From assembly GCF_020510705.1 (NCBI RefSeq), contig NZ_CP075184.1, positions 930,001 through 994,000 of the forward strand: a DNA stretch of 64,000 bases. Reading direction: 5' to 3'. Position numbers and translations under genes: made by a program. The notes below the pieces were generated by a model. That model was not told where the DNA came from. It searched no databases and saw only the letters and a program-made list of their open reading frames with translations. Of the stretch, positions 1-7,962 are shown one piece after another. Positions within the stretch are counted from its first letter, which is position 1. Each line of letters opens with the position of its first letter. This DNA comes from Acidovorax radicis. GTDB lineage: Bacteria; Pseudomonadota; Gammaproteobacteria; Burkholderiales; Burkholderiaceae_C.

Positions 1-29
1 TGAGTTAGTGCGAGTTACTTTGTTCTTTG

Positions 30-60
30 GGGGGCACTCCGAGCGTGCCCCCATTTTTTT
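30..60 (+). terminator. Intercistronic terminator/attenuator before sugar permease
   Basis: GGGGGCAC (30-37) pairs with GTGCCCCC (45-52) around a 7-nt loop and is followed by a run of seven T. It ends 36 bases before the first permease start. In sugar ABC operons such a hairpin usually follows the gene for the abundant binding protein and lowers downstream expression. That gene would lie left of the window. The first three bases, TGA, could be its stop, but this cannot be confirmed. Confidence 0.75.
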
Positions 61-95
61 GTGATGCAGGCACATGCACAACCTTTTCTGTGGTC

Positions 96-977
96 ATGAC
101 CAAGAATTCCTTTGAAACCTGGCTGCCCAAGCTGGTGGTGGCCCCCGCGTTTGTTCTGGGCTTCGCGTTTATCTATGGCCTGATGGCCTGGAACGGCGTG
201 CTCAGCTTCACGGCGTCGCGCATGTTGCCGAACTACGAGTGGGCGGGCCTTGCGCAATATGAGCGGCTGTGGGAGATGGACCGCTGGTGGGTCGCTCTCA
301 AGAACCTGGGCATCTTCGGCCTGGGCTACGTCGGGGGCTCGCTGCTGCTCGGCGTTATCTTGGCGGTGCTGCTGGATCAGAAGATCCGCGCCGAAGGCGC
401 TTTGCGCACCATCTATCTCTACCCCATGGCGCTGTCGTTCATCGTCACGGGCACGGCCTGGAAGTGGCTGCTCAACCCCGGCGTGGGCATCGAAAAGCTG
501 GTGCGCGACTGGGGGTTCCCGGGCTTCAGCTTCGACTGGCTGGTGGATACCGACAAGGCGATCTACTGCGTGGTGATCGCTGGAGTCTGGCAGAGCGCAG
601 GCTTTGCGATGGCGCTTTTCCTGGCCGGGCTGCGTGGCATTGACGACAGCATCATCAAGGCGGCCCAGGTGGATGGCGCGTCGCTGCCGCGCGTTTACTG
701 GCGCATCGTGTTGCCCGCGCTGCGGCCGGTGTTCTTTTCCACGGTCATGGTGTTGTCGCATCTGGCCATCAAGAGTTTTGACCTGGTGATGGCGCTCACG
801 GCGGGCGGGCCGGGTTTCTCCACCGATGTGCCCGCCACATTCATGTACACCATGTCGTTCTCGCGCGGGCAGATTGGTCTGGGCGCTGCAAGCGCCACCA
901 TGATGCTGGCGACCGTGGCGGCGTTGGTCATCCCTTACCTTTACAGCGAACTGCGGAGCAAACCCCATGACCGCTAA
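96..977 (+). CDS. Sugar ABC transporter permease (MalF/UgpA type)
   Basis: Inner-membrane permease of a carbohydrate ABC importer of the CUT1 type, 293 residues. It has about six hydrophobic segments and a cytoplasmic EAA-loop-like stretch (DGASLPRVYWRIVLPALRP) near the C-terminus, which contacts the ATPase. I chose the ATG at 96. An upstream in-frame start at 27 would run through the terminator hairpin and add a non-membrane stretch. The 3' end overlaps the second permease by 11 bases, so the two are translated together. The substrate is probably glucose or a related hexose, judged from the adjoining glk, zwf, pgi, edd and eda genes. The substrate-binding protein is not in the window. Confidence 0.93.
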   Translation: MTKNSFETWLPKLVVAPAFVLGFAFIYGLMAWNGVLSFTASRMLPNYEWAGLAQYERLWEMDRWWVALKNLGIFGLGYVGGSLLLGVILAVLLDQKIRAEGALRTIYLYPMALSFIVTGTAWKWLLNPGVGIEKLVRDWGFPGFSFDWLVDTDKAIYCVVIAGVWQSAGFAMALFLAGLRGIDDSIIKAAQVDGASLPRVYWRIVLPALRPVFFSTVMVLSHLAIKSFDLVMALTAGGPGFSTDVPATFMYTMSFSRGQIGLGAASATMMLATVAALVIPYLYSELRSKPHDR

Positions 978-1836
978 AACTCCCTGGGTGCCCTCTATCG
1001 GTCGCCTGCTGGTCTATGCCGTGCTGGCGCTGGCTGCAGTCTTCTTCCTGCTTCCGCTGTACGCCATGCTGGTGACTTCGTTCAAGGACGCGCAGGAGAT
1101 CCGCTCCACATCGCTGCTGGCACTGCCCAGTGCCTTCAATGGTGCGGCCTGGTCCAGCGCGTGGTCCAGTGCCTGCACGGGCGTGGACTGCAACGGGCTG
1201 CAACCGTTCTTCTGGAACTCCGTCATGATGGCGGTGCCTGCGGTGCTCATCTCGACCGTGTGGGGCGCGCTCAACGGCTACGTGCTCAGCCTGTGGAAGT
1301 TTCGCGGCAGCGACACCCTGTTTGGTTTGCTGCTGTTTGGGGTGTTCATGCCGTTCCAGGTGGTGCTTTTGCCCATGAGCCAGATTCTGGGCTGGATGGG
1401 TTTGTCCAGCTCCATCACCGGGCTGGTGTTCATTCACTGCCTGGCGGGCCTGGCGGGCACGACACTGTTCTTTCGCAACTATTACGCCGCCATTCCGAAA
1501 GAGCTGGTCAACGCCGCCCGCATGGACGGGGCGAGTTTCTGGCAGATCTTCTGGCGCATCGTGCTGCCGCTGTCCACCCCCATCGTGATGGTCACGCTGA
1601 TCTGGCAGTTCACCAACATCTGGAACGACTTTCTGTTTGGTGTGGTGTTCTCGGGCACCGACTCCAAGCCCATCACCGTGGGGCTCAATAACCTGGCCAA
1701 CACCTCCAGCAGTGTGAAGGCCTACAACGTGGACATGGCCGCCGCCATCATCGCGGGTTTGCCCACGATGGTGATCTATGTGCTGGCGGGTCAATTTTTT
1801 GTGCGCGGCCTCACGGCGGGCGCCGTCAAGGGATAA
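967..1836 (+). CDS. Sugar ABC transporter permease (MalG/UgpE type)
   Basis: Second CUT1 permease subunit, 289 residues, starting inside the end of the first permease gene. It has an N-terminal membrane segment (residues about 12-32) and further helices. The EAA motif reads ELVNAARMDGASFWQIFWRI around residues 178-197, the usual place in MalG-type proteins. It should form the heterodimeric channel with the preceding product. The ATPase gene follows after six bases. Sugar specificity cannot be read from the sequence; the genomic context argues for a hexose. Confidence 0.93.
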   Translation: MTAKTPWVPSIGRLLVYAVLALAAVFFLLPLYAMLVTSFKDAQEIRSTSLLALPSAFNGAAWSSAWSSACTGVDCNGLQPFFWNSVMMAVPAVLISTVWGALNGYVLSLWKFRGSDTLFGLLLFGVFMPFQVVLLPMSQILGWMGLSSSITGLVFIHCLAGLAGTTLFFRNYYAAIPKELVNAARMDGASFWQIFWRIVLPLSTPIVMVTLIWQFTNIWNDFLFGVVFSGTDSKPITVGLNNLANTSSSVKAYNVDMAAAIIAGLPTMVIYVLAGQFFVRGLTAGAVKG

Positions 1837-1842
1837 AGAATC

Positions 1843-2907
1843 ATGGCGTCTTCATTGGACATCGCAGGCATCAACAAGCGCTTTGGCAAGGGCGACAAAA
1901 GCGTGGAGGTGCTGCGCAAGATCGACATCCATGTCACCCCGGGCGAGTTCCTGATCCTCGTGGGCCCCTCGGGCTGCGGCAAATCGACGCTGCTCAACAT
2001 CATCGCCGGGCTGGACGAGCCCACCGAAGGCGAGATTCGCATCGCCGACAAGAACGTGGTGGGCATGCCCCCGCGCGACCGTGACATTGCCATGGTGTTC
2101 CAGAGCTACGCGCTCTACCCCACGCTCTCTGTGGCCGACAACATCGGCTTTGCGCTGGAGATGCGCAAGATGCCCAAGCCCGAGCGCCAAAAGCGCATCG
2201 ACGAGGTGGCGGCCATGCTGCAGATCAGCCACTTGCTGGACCGCCGGCCCAGCCAGCTGTCGGGTGGCCAGCGCCAGCGCGTGGCCATGGGCCGGGCGCT
2301 CGCGCGCCAGCCGCAGCTCTTTTTGTTCGACGAGCCGTTGTCCAACCTTGATGCCAAGCTGCGCGTGGAGATGCGCGCCGAGATCAAGCGCCTGCACCAG
2401 GCCAGCGGCATCACCAGCGTGTACGTCACGCATGACCAGGTCGAGTCCATGACGCTGGGCTCGCGCATTGCGGTGATGAAGGGCGGCGTGGTGCAGCAGC
2501 TTGGCACGCCCGACGAGATCTACAACCGCCCGGCCAACACCTATGTGGCGACCTTTATCGGCTCGCCCACCATGAACCTGCTGCGCGGTACGCAGGCGGC
2601 CGGGCACTTTGCCTTGCAAGGGGCCTCGCTCGATCTGGCGGCGCCCCTGTCCGCCGCCGAGGTGATGTTGGGTGTGCGCCCCGAGCACCTGGTGATGCAA
2701 GACAGCGCCCCCTGGCGTGGCACCGTGAGCGTGGTGGAGCCCACGGGCCCCGATACCTATGTGATGGTGGACACCGCCGCAGGCAGCGTTACGCTGCGCA
2801 CCGACGCACAAACCCGCGTGCAGCCGGGCGACCACGTGGGCCTGACCGTGGCACCGGCCAACGCCCACTGGTTCGACGCGAAGTCCGAAGAGCGATTGAC
2901 GGGCTGA
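1843..2907 (+). CDS. Sugar ABC transporter ATP-binding protein (MalK/UgpC type)
   Basis: Cytoplasmic ATPase of the importer, 354 residues. Visible motifs are Walker A GPSGCGKST (about residues 41-49), the Q-loop in MVFQSYALYP, the signature LSGGQRQRVAMGRAL, Walker B LFLFDEPLSNLD, and the switch histidine in VYVTHDQVE. After about residue 235 comes a C-terminal OB/TOBE regulatory domain, as in MalK and UgpC. It closes a three-gene operon. A 208-base gap carrying one copy of the dispersed repeat separates it from glk, so whether glk shares the transcript is uncertain. Confidence 0.95.
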   Translation: MASSLDIAGINKRFGKGDKSVEVLRKIDIHVTPGEFLILVGPSGCGKSTLLNIIAGLDEPTEGEIRIADKNVVGMPPRDRDIAMVFQSYALYPTLSVADNIGFALEMRKMPKPERQKRIDEVAAMLQISHLLDRRPSQLSGGQRQRVAMGRALARQPQLFLFDEPLSNLDAKLRVEMRAEIKRLHQASGITSVYVTHDQVESMTLGSRIAVMKGGVVQQLGTPDEIYNRPANTYVATFIGSPTMNLLRGTQAAGHFALQGASLDLAAPLSAAEVMLGVRPEHLVMQDSAPWRGTVSVVEPTGPDTYVMVDTAAGSVTLRTDAQTRVQPGDHVGLTVAPANAHWFDAKSEERLTG

Positions 2908-2991
2908 GACGAGCGAGCCCCGGTCGCTGGGTAGCCATACGAACCCAAGAAGGGACTTTGGTCTTTGCCTGAAAGGGCAATTCAGGTAAAA

Positions 2992-3043
2992 AGAGGCTCC
3001 AGCGCTTATCCATCAAGCGCAATTAGCTATACAAATAGTAGCA
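2992..3043 (+). repeat. Dispersed palindromic repeat, copy 1
   Basis: The sequence reads GAGGCTCCAGCGCTTAT, a short loop, AAGCGCAATTAGCTAT and then a short A/T-rich tail. It has the same plan as the copies at 9192, 22800, 25892, 42957 and 63206: a GCCTCTAGCGCTTAT-like half, a variable loop, an AAGCGC half and a conserved AGCTAT. It lies between the ABC operon and glk. Confidence 0.75.
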
Positions 3044-3115
3044 TTTGCAACCCACAGACCGCCATCTGCCGCAGGGCAGCGGGGGCGTGTGACCTTTGGT
3101 CTCCATCTTTTTCCT

Positions 3116-4090
3116 ATGCACCCTCAGCGCCTTCTCGCCGACATCGGCGGCACCAATATCCGCCTGGCCTGGCAGATCGAGCCGGGCGGCCCTTTGAACG
3201 ACACGCGCGTGTTGCCGTGCGCGCAGTTCCCCACCGTGGACGCGGCGCTGTCGGCCTATCTGAAAGAGGTGGGCGTGCCCACGCCGCGCGAGGCGGCGTT
3301 CGGCATTGCCAACCCCGTCACGGGCGATGCCATCCGCATGACCAACCACAGCTGGAGCTTCTCGCAGCGCGCGGTGCGCGAGGCGTTTGGTTTCGAGCGG
3401 TTGGTGGTCATCAACGACTTCACCGCGCTGGCACTGGCGCTGCCCCTGCTCACGCCCGACCTGCTGCGCCCCGTGGGTGGCGGCGAGGCCGTGTCGGGGG
3501 CTGCGATTGCGTTGCTGGGCCCGGGCACGGGGCTGGGCGTGTCGGGGCTGGTGTTTCCGCCGGGCTCCAGCAGCGGAGTGCCTTTGTCAGGCGAGGGCGG
3601 GCATGTGTCGCTGGCGGCGCAGACGCAGCGCGAATTTGATGTGCTGGCCATCCTGCAAGAGCGCTACGGCCACGTGTCGGCCGAGCGCGCCGTGTCGGGC
3701 GCCGGGCTGGTGGACCTGTACCACGCGCTGCGCAGGCTCGCGCAGCGTGGCGGCAAGGAGGTCAGCTCGGCCGCTCAGGTGACCGAGCTGGCGCTGCAGT
3801 CCAACGATGCTTTGGCGCTGGAGGCGCTGGACCTGTTCTGCGGCTTTCTGGGCAGCGTGGCGGGCAACCTGGCCCTTACCCTGGGCGCGCGCGGCGGCGT
3901 GTTCATTGGCGGCGGCATGGTGCCGCGTCTGGGCACGTGGTTCGACAAATCCTCGTTCCGCGCACGGTTCGAGTCCAAGGGCCGCTTTCAGCCCTACCTT
4001 GCGTCCATCCCGTGCTGGATCATCGACCCCAGCGCCACCCCGGCACTGTATGGCGCATCGCGTGCGCTGGACATCGCCGGCACGGAGTAG
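3116..4090 (+). CDS. glk: Glucokinase
   Basis: ATP-dependent phosphorylation of glucose to glucose-6-phosphate in the cytoplasm, 324 residues, the size of the E. coli Glk family. The N-terminal phosphate loop reads LLADIGGTNIRLAW. Further motifs are NDFTALA, the GPGTGLGVSGL adenosine loop, GEGGHVSLA, and a C-terminal GGVFIGGGMVPR. I start at the ATG at 3116. A GTG at 3089 would add nine residues ahead of the conserved phosphate loop. It sits between the sugar importer and zwf, so it links uptake to the Entner-Doudoroff route. The VOC gene begins six bases after its stop. Confidence 0.94.
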   Translation: MHPQRLLADIGGTNIRLAWQIEPGGPLNDTRVLPCAQFPTVDAALSAYLKEVGVPTPREAAFGIANPVTGDAIRMTNHSWSFSQRAVREAFGFERLVVINDFTALALALPLLTPDLLRPVGGGEAVSGAAIALLGPGTGLGVSGLVFPPGSSSGVPLSGEGGHVSLAAQTQREFDVLAILQERYGHVSAERAVSGAGLVDLYHALRRLAQRGGKEVSSAAQVTELALQSNDALALEALDLFCGFLGSVAGNLALTLGARGGVFIGGGMVPRLGTWFDKSSFRARFESKGRFQPYLASIPCWIIDPSATPALYGASRALDIAGTE

Positions 4091-4095
4091 GCGCC

Positions 4096-4518
4096 GTGGC
4101 GAGCCCCCCGCCCCCCGCTTTGCGGCCCCTGGGCATGCACCATGTGGCCCTCATCGCATCCGACTACGCCCGCTCCAAACGTTTCTACACCGAGGTTCTG
4201 GGTCTGCCCGTGGTGCACGAGCAATACCGCGCCGAGCGCCAGTCTTACAAGCTGGACCTGCAGTTGCCCGACGGTACGCAGCTTGAGTTGTTCTCTTTCC
4301 CCTCGCCCCCCGCACGCCCCTCGTTCCCCGAGGCCTGCGGGCTGCGCCACCTGGCGCTGCGTGTGGCCGATATGGCGGCGAGTCTGCGCTTGCTGGCTGC
4401 CCATGGCGTGGTGGCCGAGCCCGTGCGAACCGATCCGGTGACGGGCGCGTCTTTCACGTTCATCGCCGACCCAGATGGCTTGCCGATTGAATTGGTGGGG
4501 CCGGTGCCTGGCCCCTGA
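4096..4518 (+). CDS. VOC (glyoxalase/bleomycin-resistance fold) family protein
   Basis: Single-domain metalloenzyme-like protein of 140 residues from a GTG start at 4096, or 127 residues from the ATG at 4135. It opens with the strand MHHVALIASDYARSKRFYTE typical of glyoxalase I relatives. It continues with QLELFSF, HLALRVADM and a closing DPDGLPIELVGP. The first-strand His, a Glu in the middle strand, the second-half His and the C-terminal Glu are the usual metal ligands and all are present. It may detoxify a glycolytic by-product such as methylglyoxal, but the substrate is not determined. It is probably cotranscribed with glk. Confidence 0.85.
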   Translation: MASPPPPALRPLGMHHVALIASDYARSKRFYTEVLGLPVVHEQYRAERQSYKLDLQLPDGTQLELFSFPSPPARPSFPEACGLRHLALRVADMAASLRLLAAHGVVAEPVRTDPVTGASFTFIADPDGLPIELVGPVPGP

Positions 4519-4532
4519 CCTGTGCCGTCGGT

Positions 4533-4560
4533 CCATAAAAAAAGGCCCCGAGGGGCCTTT
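4533..4560 (-). terminator. Rho-independent terminator of zwf
   Basis: AAAGGCCCC (4541-4549) pairs with GGGGCCTTT (4552-4560) across two bases. Read on the minus strand the hairpin is followed by a run of seven T, so it ends the zwf transcript. It lies between the convergent VOC and zwf genes and may also stop plus-strand transcription weakly. Confidence 0.85.
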
Positions 4561-4632
4561 CACCTTGTTGTCAGGCATGCTGTCTGGCGGCGATGGGCCG
4601 CCAGCAGCCGTCTGATCTGGCCGCAAGGCCCA

Positions 4633-6087
4633 TCACATCTCTTCACTCCAGCAATGTCCGTCCCGCGCGATCATGGCGCTCGCGGCACGGGGCCCCCAGG
4701 TGCCGGCCGGGTAGAGGCGTGGGCCCGCCGCGTCATCTTTCCAATGTTGAAGAATGGGCTCGACCCAGCGCCAGGCTTCTTCCTGCTCGTCGCTGCGCAC
4801 AAACAGGTTCAGGCGGCCGGCAATCACATCCAGCAGCAGACGCTCGTAGGCGCCCACGCGTTCGGCGCCAAAGCGCTGGTCGAAGTCCAGGTTCAAATGC
4901 ACTTGCGACAGGGCCGGTTCGGCCTGGTGCTGGGCGGCGCCCTGGGCCATCAGGTGCAGCTCCAGCCCGTCCTTGGGCTGCAGGTTGATCACCAACCGGT
5001 TGGCTGCGCCTGCTGGCGTCTTGAAGATGGGGTGGGGCACGGGCCGGAAGTTGACGACGATGTGCGCGTCGCGCCCCGCCAGCCGTTTGCCGGTGCGGAT
5101 ATAGAACGGCACGCCCGCCCAGCGCCAGTTGGAAATCTCGGTGCGCAGCGCCACAAAGGTTTCGGTGGTGCTGTGTGGGGCCACCCCTTTTTCCTGCGCG
5201 TAGCCGGGCACCGGCTGGCCCTGGTGGTTGCCTGCGGCGTATTGCCCGCGAATCACATGCTGGCCGATGGTCTCCGGCGTCCAGGGCTTGAGCGACTGCA
5301 GCACCTTGAGCTTTTCGTCGCGGATGGCGTTGGCGCTGGAGCTGATCGGTGGCTCCATGCCAATGGCACACAACAACTGCAGTGCGTGGTTCTGCACCAT
5401 GTCGCGCAGCGCACCGGTCTGGTCGTAGAAGGCGCCGCGTGTCTCCACGCCCAGCTCTTCGGCAATGGTGATCTGGATGTTGGCGATGTTCTCGCGCCGC
5501 CACAGGGGTTCGAACAAGGCGTTGCCAAAGCGCAATGCAAACAGGTTCTGCACCGATGGCTTGCCCAGGTAGTGGTCGATGCGAAAGACCTGTTCTTCCT
5601 TGAGCACACGGCGCAGGGTGTCATTGATGGCCTGGTTCGATGCGAGGTCGTGGCCCAGGGGTTTCTCCAGCACCACGCGCGTGGTGGGGCCGTTCAGACC
5701 CACTGCGGCGATTTGTTCACACACATTGGTGAACAGGCTGGGTGCGGTGGCGACATACATCACCACCGATTCGGCGCCACGCTCGCGCAGCATGTCGGCC
5801 AGGCGCGCGTAGTCCTGTGTTTGCGACAGGTCCATGCGCAGGTAATGCAGCAGTGCGCCAAAACGCTCGAACTCGTCCGGGGTGGGGCGCTTGGCCAGTT
5901 CCACACTGTCAAACCGAGACTGGATGAGGCTGCGGTATTGTTCGTCGCTCAGATCATCGCGGGCCACGGCAATGATGCGACCGCCTTGCGGGAGCGTGCC
6001 ATGGCGGAACGCCTGAAACAATGCGGGCATGAGTTTGCGCCACGCCAGGTCACCAGTGCCGCCAAACAGGACGAGGTCAAAACTCAT
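4633..6087 (-). CDS. zwf: Glucose-6-phosphate 1-dehydrogenase
   Basis: Oxidises glucose-6-phosphate to 6-phosphogluconolactone with NAD(P)+, the entry to the Entner-Doudoroff and oxidative pentose routes. It has 484 residues, the normal length. The N-terminal dinucleotide fold reads FGGTGDLAWRKLMPALF and the substrate/catalytic signature is RIDHYLGKPSVQNL (about residues 173-186). EKPLG and the later IRTGKRL strand are also present. It is transcribed away from pgi, and the shared 184-base region holds HexR-like palindromes. It ends in its own terminator. Confidence 0.97.
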   Translation of the reverse strand: MSFDLVLFGGTGDLAWRKLMPALFQAFRHGTLPQGGRIIAVARDDLSDEQYRSLIQSRFDSVELAKRPTPDEFERFGALLHYLRMDLSQTQDYARLADMLRERGAESVVMYVATAPSLFTNVCEQIAAVGLNGPTTRVVLEKPLGHDLASNQAINDTLRRVLKEEQVFRIDHYLGKPSVQNLFALRFGNALFEPLWRRENIANIQITIAEELGVETRGAFYDQTGALRDMVQNHALQLLCAIGMEPPISSSANAIRDEKLKVLQSLKPWTPETIGQHVIRGQYAAGNHQGQPVPGYAQEKGVAPHSTTETFVALRTEISNWRWAGVPFYIRTGKRLAGRDAHIVVNFRPVPHPIFKTPAGAANRLVINLQPKDGLELHLMAQGAAQHQAEPALSQVHLNLDFDQRFGAERVGAYERLLLDVIAGRLNLFVRSDEQEEAWRWVEPILQHWKDDAAGPRLYPAGTWGPRAASAMIARDGHCWSEEM

Positions 6088-6127
6088 GGTGTCTCCGTGA
6101 TGTAGGGATCATTTTATTGCGTGAAAT

Positions 6128-6142
6128 TGTAATCACGTTACA
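6128..6142. promoter_or_regulatory. HexR-like operator in zwf/pgi intergenic region
   Basis: TGTAATCACGTTACA is an inverted repeat (TGTAA-N5-TTACA) lying 41 bases upstream of zwf. It matches the TGTAAT-N3-ATTACA pattern I recall for HexR, the RpiR-family repressor that senses KDPG and controls zwf, edd and eda in many proteobacteria. HexR itself is not encoded in the window. Confidence 0.6.
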
Positions 6143-6215
6143 TGGGTTTTGGGCTATTTTTAAGGCGCTAATGCCTTTTGTCACCAGAAAAAACACGAAG
6201 CGCCCGTGTTATTTG

Positions 6216-6242
6216 TGTAATCAAGTTACTGATCAAGTTACT
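6216..6242. promoter_or_regulatory. Second HexR-like operator with an extra half-site
   Basis: TGTAATCAAGTTACT (6216-6230) is followed directly by GATCAAGTTACT, so a third half-site repeats the right arm. It ends 29 bases before the pgi start and would place the regulator over the pgi promoter. Its arms match the site at 6128. Confidence 0.55.
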
Positions 6243-6271
6243 ATCTCGGCGCGTTTCAACTTACCGCCGAC

Positions 6272-7840
6272 ATGCCAACCATGCCTACCCGTTGCGACCA
6301 GACTGATCCTTGGCCTCTTTTGCAGGCCCATTTCACCGCCCGGGGGCGCACCCTGGACATACGCGATGCCTTTGCCGAAGACGCTGACCGTTTCGCCCAT
6401 TTTTGCCAGGCGGCACCCCACGTGTTTGCGGATCTTTCCAAAAACCTGTGGGATCGTGAGACCGAAACGTTGTTGCTTGATCTGGCGCGTGCCTGTGGTC
6501 TGGCGCAGCACCGCGATGCGATGTTTGCAGGGCAGGCCATCAACGCCACCGAACACCGTGCCGTGCTGCACACCTTGCTACGCCGCCCGGCCGGGTTGGT
6601 GCTGCCCGGTGATGTGGCAGAGACGCCGCAGCGTCTGGCCGATGTGCACACCACCCTCGATGCCATGCTGGTGTATGCCGACGCCGTGCGGGCGGACGAC
6701 ACCATCACCGATGTGGTGAACATCGGCATCGGTGGTTCAGACCTGGGGCCCCACATGGCCGTGCTGGCGCTGGAGGCATCTCGCATGCCCACCAAGCGGC
6801 TGCATTTTGTGTCGAATGTGGATGGCCATGAGCTGCATACGGTGCTCAAGACGCTGCGGCCCGAAAGCACCTTGTTCCTTGTCGCATCCAAGACTTTCAC
6901 CACCACGGAAACCATGACCAACGCCCGCTCGGCACTGGCCTGGTTTGCCGCAGGAGGGGGGCACAACGTGGGGCGCCATTTTGTGGCGCTCACCACGAAT
7001 GTCGACGCAGCGCAGGCGCTGGGCATCACCACCACCTTTGGTTTTTGGGACTGGGTCGGCGGGCGGTATTCGCTGTGGTCGGCCATTGGCCTGCCCTTGG
7101 CGATCTCGATTGGTTCCGCCGGTTTCAGGGATCTGCTGGCCGGCGCGCATGCGATGGACGAACACTTTCGCACGGCGCCCCTCGCGCAGAACCTGCCGGT
7201 ACGCCTGGGCTTGCTCGATGTCTGGTACCGCAACTTTCACGGCTTCACCACCCGCTGCATCGCGCCCTACCATGCGGCGCTGCGGCGGCTGCCTGCCTAC
7301 CTGCAGCAGTTGGAGATGGAGAGCAATGGCAAGCGGGTTGCGCTCGATGGCCAACCTCTGGCCGTCGCCACATCGCCCGTGTTGTGGGGTGAGCCTGGCA
7401 CGAATGGCCAGCATGCGTTTTTCCAGATGCTGCACCAGGGCACGGACGTGATTCCGCTGGAGGTGATTGCGGTGCGCCAGCCCACGCACCCGCTGCCGGG
7501 GCACCACCACAAGCTGCTGGCGAATGCGCTGGCGCAGGCGCAGGCACTGATGGAGGGTCAACGCAGCGACGACGGCCACCGGCACTTTCCGGGCAACCGG
7601 CCCAGCACCTTTTTGCTGCTTGAATCCCTCACGCCCGCATCGCTGGGGGCGCTGATTGCATTGCAGGAGCACCGCGTGTTCGTGAGTGGCTGCCTGTGGG
7701 GCATCAACAGCTTTGACCAGTGGGGTGTGGAGCTGGGCAAGGTGCTGGCCAGGAATCTGGAGGAGCGGCTGGAGTCGGGCGACGTGGCGGGGCTCGATGC
7801 CTCCACAGCGGGCCTGCTGGCGCGACTGCGCAGCATGTGA
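6272..7840 (+). CDS. pgi: Glucose-6-phosphate isomerase
   Basis: Interconverts glucose-6-phosphate and fructose-6-phosphate in the cytoplasm. It has 522 residues, close to the usual 520-550. Motifs seen are VVNIGIGGSDLGPHM, the phosphate-binding SKTFTTTETMTN, FWDWVGGRYSLWSAIGLP, and a C-terminal SFDQWGVELGKVLA block with the catalytic region before it. It is divergent from zwf and is followed 122 bases later by a sugar epimerase gene on the same strand. In an Entner-Doudoroff organism it feeds fructose-derived carbon back to zwf. Confidence 0.97.
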   Translation: MPTMPTRCDQTDPWPLLQAHFTARGRTLDIRDAFAEDADRFAHFCQAAPHVFADLSKNLWDRETETLLLDLARACGLAQHRDAMFAGQAINATEHRAVLHTLLRRPAGLVLPGDVAETPQRLADVHTTLDAMLVYADAVRADDTITDVVNIGIGGSDLGPHMAVLALEASRMPTKRLHFVSNVDGHELHTVLKTLRPESTLFLVASKTFTTTETMTNARSALAWFAAGGGHNVGRHFVALTTNVDAAQALGITTTFGFWDWVGGRYSLWSAIGLPLAISIGSAGFRDLLAGAHAMDEHFRTAPLAQNLPVRLGLLDVWYRNFHGFTTRCIAPYHAALRRLPAYLQQLEMESNGKRVALDGQPLAVATSPVLWGEPGTNGQHAFFQMLHQGTDVIPLEVIAVRQPTHPLPGHHHKLLANALAQAQALMEGQRSDDGHRHFPGNRPSTFLLLESLTPASLGALIALQEHRVFVSGCLWGINSFDQWGVELGKVLARNLEERLESGDVAGLDASTAGLLARLRSM

Positions 7841-7962
7841 TCGTCTCTGCGAACAATCACAACCCATCGTCAACAGACACACCCGACACCCCCGCTCTGA
7901 AACCCGGCGCATCCCTTGCCGGTGACTGCAGGCGTGACATTCTTGAGGGCAGAGACCAACCC

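Noticed and set aside
4522..6105. 527-codon plus-strand frame
   Set aside because: Exact antisense of zwf, which has the full dehydrogenase motifs.
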